Source of the DNA: CANMUM01 sp965263365
GTDB taxonomy: Bacteria; Pseudomonadota; Alphaproteobacteria; Rhodobacterales; Rhodobacteraceae
Assembly (NCBI GenBank): GCA_965263365.1
Contig: OZ253672.1
Location: 2,108,001-2,172,000 of the forward strand
Length of the DNA stretch: 64,000 nucleotides
Direction of reading: 5' to 3'
The notes beneath the pieces are model-generated. The model was not told the origin of the DNA and did not search any database. It saw only the letters and a program-made list of their open reading frames with translations. The translations under genes were made by a program, and so were the position numbers. This document shows positions 60,317 to 64,000 of the stretch, one piece after another. The stretch's first letter is position 1; every line of letters begins with the position of its first letter.

Positions 60317-61258
60317 ATGGCAGATGCGAAACATACCAAAGTGCTCATTATTGGTTCTGGTCCAGCTGGTTATACGGCGGGCATTTATGCAGCGAGAGCT
60401 ATGTTAAATCCTGTGATTATTGAAGGTATGGAGCCCGGCGGTCAGTTAATGATTACGACAGAGGTGGAAAATTGGCCTGGCAAAATCACCCAAGGGCCGG
60501 AACTCATGCAAGAGCTTGGTGATCATGCGCGCCAAATGGGTGCCGAAACGATTGCGGATCATATCGCGTCTGTTGACCTGTCTCAAAGACCCTTTACGGC
60601 TGTGGGTGAATCGGGAACGGTTTATACGGCTGACGCAATGATATTAGCAACTGGTGCGAAGGCGCGTTGGCTTGGGATTGACTCAGAAGAAGCCTTCAAA
60701 GGGTTTGGGGTGTCGGCGTGCGCCACATGTGATGGATTCTTTTATCGGGGGAAAGAAGTTGTGGTCGTAGGCGGTGGCAATACGGCCGTCGAGGAAGCAC
60801 TATTTTTAACAAATTTTGCGAGCAAGGTGACATTAGTGCATCGTCGTGATGAATTGCGGGCTGAAAAAATATTGCAAGATCGTTTGTTTAAAAATGAAAA
60901 AATTGAAGTGATATGGGATCATCAGGTTGATGAAATTTTGGGTCAAAACGACCCCAAGGGCGTTACGGGTGTGCGGTTAGCGCATTCTCAAACCAAAGAA
61001 ATCCAAGAATTGAATTGTGACGGCGTCTTCATCGCGATTGGCCATTCACCGGCTTCGGGTTTGGTTGAGGGACAACTTGAAACGCGCGCGGGCGGCTTCG
61101 TTGTCACAAAGCCAGATTCAACAGCTACACAAATAGATGGCGTGTTTGCCGCAGGAGATTTAACCGATGACAAATTTCGTCAGGCGGTGACTTCGGCGGG
61201 AATGGGCTGTATGGCTGCGCTTGAAGCTGAACATTTTTTGGCAGAACAAGATTCTTAA
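60317..61258 (+). CDS. trxB: Thioredoxin reductase
   Basis: A 313-residue flavoenzyme reducing thioredoxin with NADPH. FAD motif IIGSGPAGYTAG near the N-terminus, redox pair C135/C138 in ACATCDG, NADPH motif VVGGGNTAVEEALFL followed by HRRDELRAEK, and the C-terminal FAD segment GVFAAGDLTDDKFRQAVTSA. ATG 60317 follows AAAAAAGG at 7 nt; an ATG at 60299 is an alternative adding six residues. Confidence 0.97.
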   Translation: MADAKHTKVLIIGSGPAGYTAGIYAARAMLNPVIIEGMEPGGQLMITTEVENWPGKITQGPELMQELGDHARQMGAETIADHIASVDLSQRPFTAVGESGTVYTADAMILATGAKARWLGIDSEEAFKGFGVSACATCDGFFYRGKEVVVVGGGNTAVEEALFLTNFASKVTLVHRRDELRAEKILQDRLFKNEKIEVIWDHQVDEILGQNDPKGVTGVRLAHSQTKEIQELNCDGVFIAIGHSPASGLVEGQLETRAGGFVVTKPDSTATQIDGVFAAGDLTDDKFRQAVTSAGMGCMAALEAEHFLAEQDS

Positions 61259-61297
61259 TTTTTCCAATTGTTAAAGATGAATTTTTGCATTGCTTGA

Positions 61298-61321
61298 AAT
61301 CACGGGTTTGTGCCCGTGGTT
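61298..61321. terminator. Terminator between trxB and the convergent FAD oxidase gene
   Basis: AATCACGGG, a 6 nt loop and CCCGTGGTT form a 9 bp stem (one G-U pair), followed on the plus strand by TTAAATTTT. It ends the trxB transcript and lies 8 bp from the stop of the convergent gene. Confidence 0.7.
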
Positions 61322-61328
61322 TTAAATT

Positions 61329-62405
61329 TTACGTATCTGCCGACGCGTTCACTAAAAAGCCCTTTGGCATTTCGACGTGCTCACCTTGTATAATCTTTTG
61401 CAGGTCTTTAGCGAGCTTTGGCATGAAACTAAAACCTGTTTTAAAGCCACCGCAATTCACGTAAATGTCTTTTTCAATTTCGCCAATAAGTGGGTCGGGT
61501 CGATACGCGCGCGGTCTTATGCCTGACCATTTGGATATAATTTGCGCATTTGCGAGTTCAGGACATAAAGAAAAAACACGTGCAAGAAGTTCATCTAAAT
61601 TTGTGTCAATTCGATCATTTTTCCAGTATCTCTCATTTGTTGAACCGACACCAATGAGATTGCTTTCATGGGGGACAATATAAAACCCATCCCCTGTGAC
61701 CATCGGAAAATTCCAAGGCTTGCCCGTGCGTAAAAGTGCGGCTTGTCCTTTCACTCCTTCTCCAAAATTTGCCCCAAGATAGCGGCGCAACCAAGGCCAA
61801 GACTCAAAACCAGCTGCAATGAGAATTTTGTCTGAACGAATAACATCGCGCCCTATGATATGTTGATGGACAAAATCTAGGACTTCGAAGTTTTCATATA
61901 TAGGAATACCCAGCTTGCTAGCGGTTCGCGTTAGTGCGCGCATCGCATTTTGAGGATAAATTTGGGAGGATAGAGTGTCGTAGATATATCCCAAAGGTGC
62001 ATCTTTGAAGGGATGCTTATCATCATTTAAATAATGCCAACGGCCTTGATCTTTCCAAGAAATTTCTGCGGCGTGCTCGCGCAATTTCGCTTTTTCGACA
62101 CCGCGCTCATCTATAATTATTTGAAGACGCCCGCGTTTTTTATAGTTTGTTTCAATGCCTGATATGTCTTCAATATTTTTCCAATATTCTGGGCTCATGT
62201 GAAGTGAGTCGAGTTGATATTGTTTTTTTGCATTCCAGTTTTCAGGCATATGTGGCGCGAGGGCACCCACGATACCACTTGAAGCATTTTGACCGAGCGC
62301 CCGCTTTTCAAGAATAACTACTTTCATGCCATTATTGTGGGCTTCCAGTGCACTTGAAAGTCCTGCGAGGCCGCCACCTATGATTGCGAGATCATATTTT
62401 TGCAA
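61329..62405 (-). CDS. FAD-dependent oxidoreductase (DAO family), probable MnmC2-like partner of MnmD
   Basis: A 358-residue DAO-fold flavoprotein: dinucleotide motif IIGGGLAGLSSALEA near the N-terminus, GQNASSGIVGALAPHMP (the GASGxxxGxLxP-type loop), and the C-terminal GIRPRAYRPDPLIGEIE and NCGGFKTGFSFMP segments. It is divergent from mnmD with 44 bp between. In E. coli one fused protein, MnmC, holds an FAD domain that removes the carboxymethyl group from cmnm5U and a methyltransferase that makes mnm5U. Here the two halves would be separate genes. A generic amino-acid oxidase is the alternative. The start is TTG 62405. Confidence 0.75.
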   Translation of the reverse strand: MQKYDLAIIGGGLAGLSSALEAHNNGMKVVILEKRALGQNASSGIVGALAPHMPENWNAKKQYQLDSLHMSPEYWKNIEDISGIETNYKKRGRLQIIIDERGVEKAKLREHAAEISWKDQGRWHYLNDDKHPFKDAPLGYIYDTLSSQIYPQNAMRALTRTASKLGIPIYENFEVLDFVHQHIIGRDVIRSDKILIAAGFESWPWLRRYLGANFGEGVKGQAALLRTGKPWNFPMVTGDGFYIVPHESNLIGVGSTNERYWKNDRIDTNLDELLARVFSLCPELANAQIISKWSGIRPRAYRPDPLIGEIEKDIYVNCGGFKTGFSFMPKLAKDLQKIIQGEHVEMPKGFLVNASADT

Positions 62406-62449
62406 ATTTGACTTGCCTTCCGTTTTAAAATCTTCACATTGCTCAAATC

Positions 62450-63181
62450 ATGAATACTCAAAAAATGCAAAGGGCGAAGGTTCGATTTGATGCACGAGAA
62501 GTGCCAATATCAGATCAATTTGACGACCCTTATTTTAGTTTCCAAGATGGCCTTGCCGAAAGTCGGTATGTCTTTGTAGACGGCAATAATTTAAAGGTAC
62601 GATTAAGGGGTGGATTTTCGATTGCCGAGATTGGTTTTGGAAGTGGGCTAAATTTTTTTGCCACATGGCAGTTTTGGAAATCGATGAAGCGCGTGGAAGA
62701 GAATTGCGCCCAGAAAAATTGCACTGAAAAAAGTCGCACTGAGAAAATTTATTTCACGAGTTTTGAGGCTTTCCCGATGACGGAAACAGACCGGGTGCGT
62801 GCGCTCAGTGGCTTTGAAGAACTTGGAGATTTCGTTGACGAATTTACAAAGAATTTTGATGGGGAAGTTTTTGAGAATGATATCATTCGTCTAGAAGTTG
62901 TTTTGGGTGATATAAATCATAAAATTGCGGGGGCGCCGATATCTGCTGATGCTTGGTTTCTTGATGGATTTTCGCCGGTTAAAAATCCAGAAGCTTGGGG
63001 CAGAGAATTGCTTTTAGAGGTTGGACGCAAAACGCGAATGGGCGGCACGTTTGCAACTTATTCGGCAGCCGGGCACGTGCGCGAAAAATTGACTCAAGCG
63101 GGTTTTGACGTGATTAAAGTCAAGGGATTTGGCCATAAGCGGCATATGTCGAAGGGCACGAAAATCATCGATAAGGCTTAA
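62450..63181 (+). CDS. mnmD: tRNA 5-methylaminomethyl-2-thiouridine methyltransferase MnmD
   Basis: A 243-residue SAM-dependent enzyme equivalent to the N-terminal half of MnmC. The SAM motif is IAEIGFGSGLNFFATW; DAWFLDGFSPVKNPEAWG carries the catalytic DGFSPxxNP motif; GGTFATYSAAGHVREKL and the C-terminal GFGHKRHMSKG follow. It methylates nm5U34 to mnm5U34. An in-frame insertion of three imperfect 15 bp repeats at 62703-62747 (NCAQK, NCTEK, SRTEK) lies between SAM motif and second strand. Its end overlaps the convergent transglycosylase gene by 17 bp. Confidence 0.93.
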   Translation: MNTQKMQRAKVRFDAREVPISDQFDDPYFSFQDGLAESRYVFVDGNNLKVRLRGGFSIAEIGFGSGLNFFATWQFWKSMKRVEENCAQKNCTEKSRTEKIYFTSFEAFPMTETDRVRALSGFEELGDFVDEFTKNFDGEVFENDIIRLEVVLGDINHKIAGAPISADAWFLDGFSPVKNPEAWGRELLLEVGRKTRMGGTFATYSAAGHVREKLTQAGFDVIKVKGFGHKRHMSKGTKIIDKA

Positions 63182-64000
63182 GCAATAGGTCGCTTGGTTT
63201 AAGCCGAAATTCACCATGTAGTTTTGCATCATATATATAAGCGGCTTCAATAACACGTTGAACATAGTTTCGTGTTTCTTCAAATCGGATCATTTCTAAC
63301 CAGTAAACGGCGTCTTCAACACGAGGCCCAAGCGGACCTACATAATCGAGCCATTCTTGCGCGCGCGAAGGTCCGGCGTTATAACTTACGGCCATTAACG
63401 GAAGAATATCATTATAATCGTTGCCAACAAAATCCAAATAGGATGCGCCAAGTTGAATATTATAGGCACCGTCTTGGGTCAATTTCGATTCCGTGAACGC
63501 AAGTCCTTCTCGTTCAGCCATGAGCGCGCCTGTTGCAGGCATAAGCTGCATGAAACCGAGGGCGCCAACTGGCGAGCGCGCAAATTGATAGAACTCGCTC
63601 TCGCGCCGTGTGATCGCCAAAGAAATCGCGCGGGGGACCGGCAAATTATTTGAAAAAAGATCAGGAATTGGGTAGTAGCTGAAGGGGAGAATCTCATTTC
63701 GCTTGGCAAGATTTTTTCCAATGCCGATTGTAGCGTGTGTCAGTCCGATTTGGCTTGCGAATATGCCGAGAGACTCTGCTTGTTCGGGCGGAAGGGTTTC
63801 GGCTTCATGCGCAAAAAAACGATGGGCAAGAAGTGCTTCGCCAATGCTTGCAAAATACATGCCTGCGCGAACAGAATCCTTTTTTAGCAATTCACTATCG
63901 AAGGTTGCGGTGGGTTCGGCAATGAGTGATTGATCCGGCGCGATTCCAGCGGCTTCGGCAGCGAGTTGACCATAAAAACTCGTTTGAAACTGTGCGCCGA
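63165..64000 (-). CDS. Soluble lytic murein transglycosylase, C-terminal part
   Basis: The frame is open to the right window edge, so the N-terminus is missing; about 277 C-terminal residues are visible. The SLT domain has the catalytic glutamate in AITRRESEFYQFARSPVGAL, then GFMQLMPATG and NIQLGASYL and AVSYNAGPSRA. Helical repeats upstream (YGQLAAEAAG) are those of the Slt70 superhelix. It cleaves periplasmic peptidoglycan. It is the second lytic transglycosylase in the window after the MltB-like lipoprotein. Confidence 0.93.
   Translation of the reverse strand, partial: GAQFQTSFYGQLAAEAAGIAPDQSLIAEPTATFDSELLKKDSVRAGMYFASIGEALLAHRFFAHEAETLPPEQAESLGIFASQIGLTHATIGIGKNLAKRNEILPFSYYPIPDLFSNNLPVPRAISLAITRRESEFYQFARSPVGALGFMQLMPATGALMAEREGLAFTESKLTQDGAYNIQLGASYLDFVGNDYNDILPLMAVSYNAGPSRAQEWLDYVGPLGPRVEDAVYWLEMIRFEETRNYVQRVIEAAYIYDAKLHGEFRLKPSDLLLKPYR

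Overview
This 64 kb window looks like chromosomal DNA from an AT-rich alphaproteobacterium, most likely a marine Rhodobacterales relative. The main reason is gene order. The run hemE-hemJ-rho-mnmE-mnmG-rsmG-parA-parB, followed by hemW-rdgB-rph and hrcA-grpE, with maf-aroE-coaE-dnaQ on the other side, is the arrangement known around alphaproteobacterial replication origins. The 309 bp between maf and hemE (30590-30898) carries one perfect and several near-perfect DnaA boxes and an AT-rich tract. Gene direction switches there, and three parS sites follow at 35.1, 37.0 and 37.4 kb. I read this as oriC and the ParABS centromere region.

Left arm. Positions 1-9574 hold two divergent, translationally coupled operons sharing a 60 bp promoter region. 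Leftward: a dimethylglycine/sarcosine dehydrogenase-like flavoprotein, a zinc-type dehydrogenase/reductase, a DUF1801 protein and an enolase-superfamily enzyme cut by the window edge. Rightward: an RpiR regulator, a Rieske oxygenase of the quaternary-amine type, an Asp/Glu racemase-superfamily enzyme, a sulfotransferase-like protein, a carboxymuconolactone-decarboxylase-like protein and an aldehyde dehydrogenase. Together they look like a catabolic cluster for an N-methylated (betaine-type) compound; the substrate is not evident. A scar follows at 9.6-10.9 kb with an IS3-family remnant abutting an AraC-family gene fragment.

Positions 10.9-19.7 kb carry a VOC protein, tgt, an MltB-type lytic transglycosylase, a MocR regulator divergent from DUF1127 and PNPOx-like genes with visible operators, an FCD-type GntR regulator with a perfect palindrome at its start, a pseudouridine synthase, a frameshifted membrane-protein gene and asd. 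From 26.6 down to 19.8 kb runs an eight-gene vitamin B12 uptake operon (outer-membrane receptor, binding protein, permease, ATPase, ExbB, two ExbD, TonB) under one cobalamin riboswitch with a terminator platform. aroQ and a decayed IS1595-family element lie between it and the origin-proximal genes.

Right arm. After grpE comes a 759 bp gene-poor gap, then a DUF3047 exported protein, mutS and a PfkB sugar kinase, an orphan MurF-like ligase, an RNA uracil methyltransferase, modB-modA without modC, tlyA with a small methyltransferase, and hemF. An arginine/citrulline-to-proline module (arginase, CtlX-type hydrolase, ornithine cyclodeaminase) is divergent from an Lrp/AsnC regulator, with three helically phased copies of an 8 bp motif between them. 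The window ends with a CinA-like protein, a second Lrp/AsnC regulator, trxB, a divergent pair that looks like a split MnmC (FAD oxidase and MnmD methyltransferase), and a truncated lytic transglycosylase. With mnmE and mnmG also present, most of the tRNA wobble-uridine xnm5U pathway lies in this window. I saw no tRNA, rRNA, CRISPR array or prophage.
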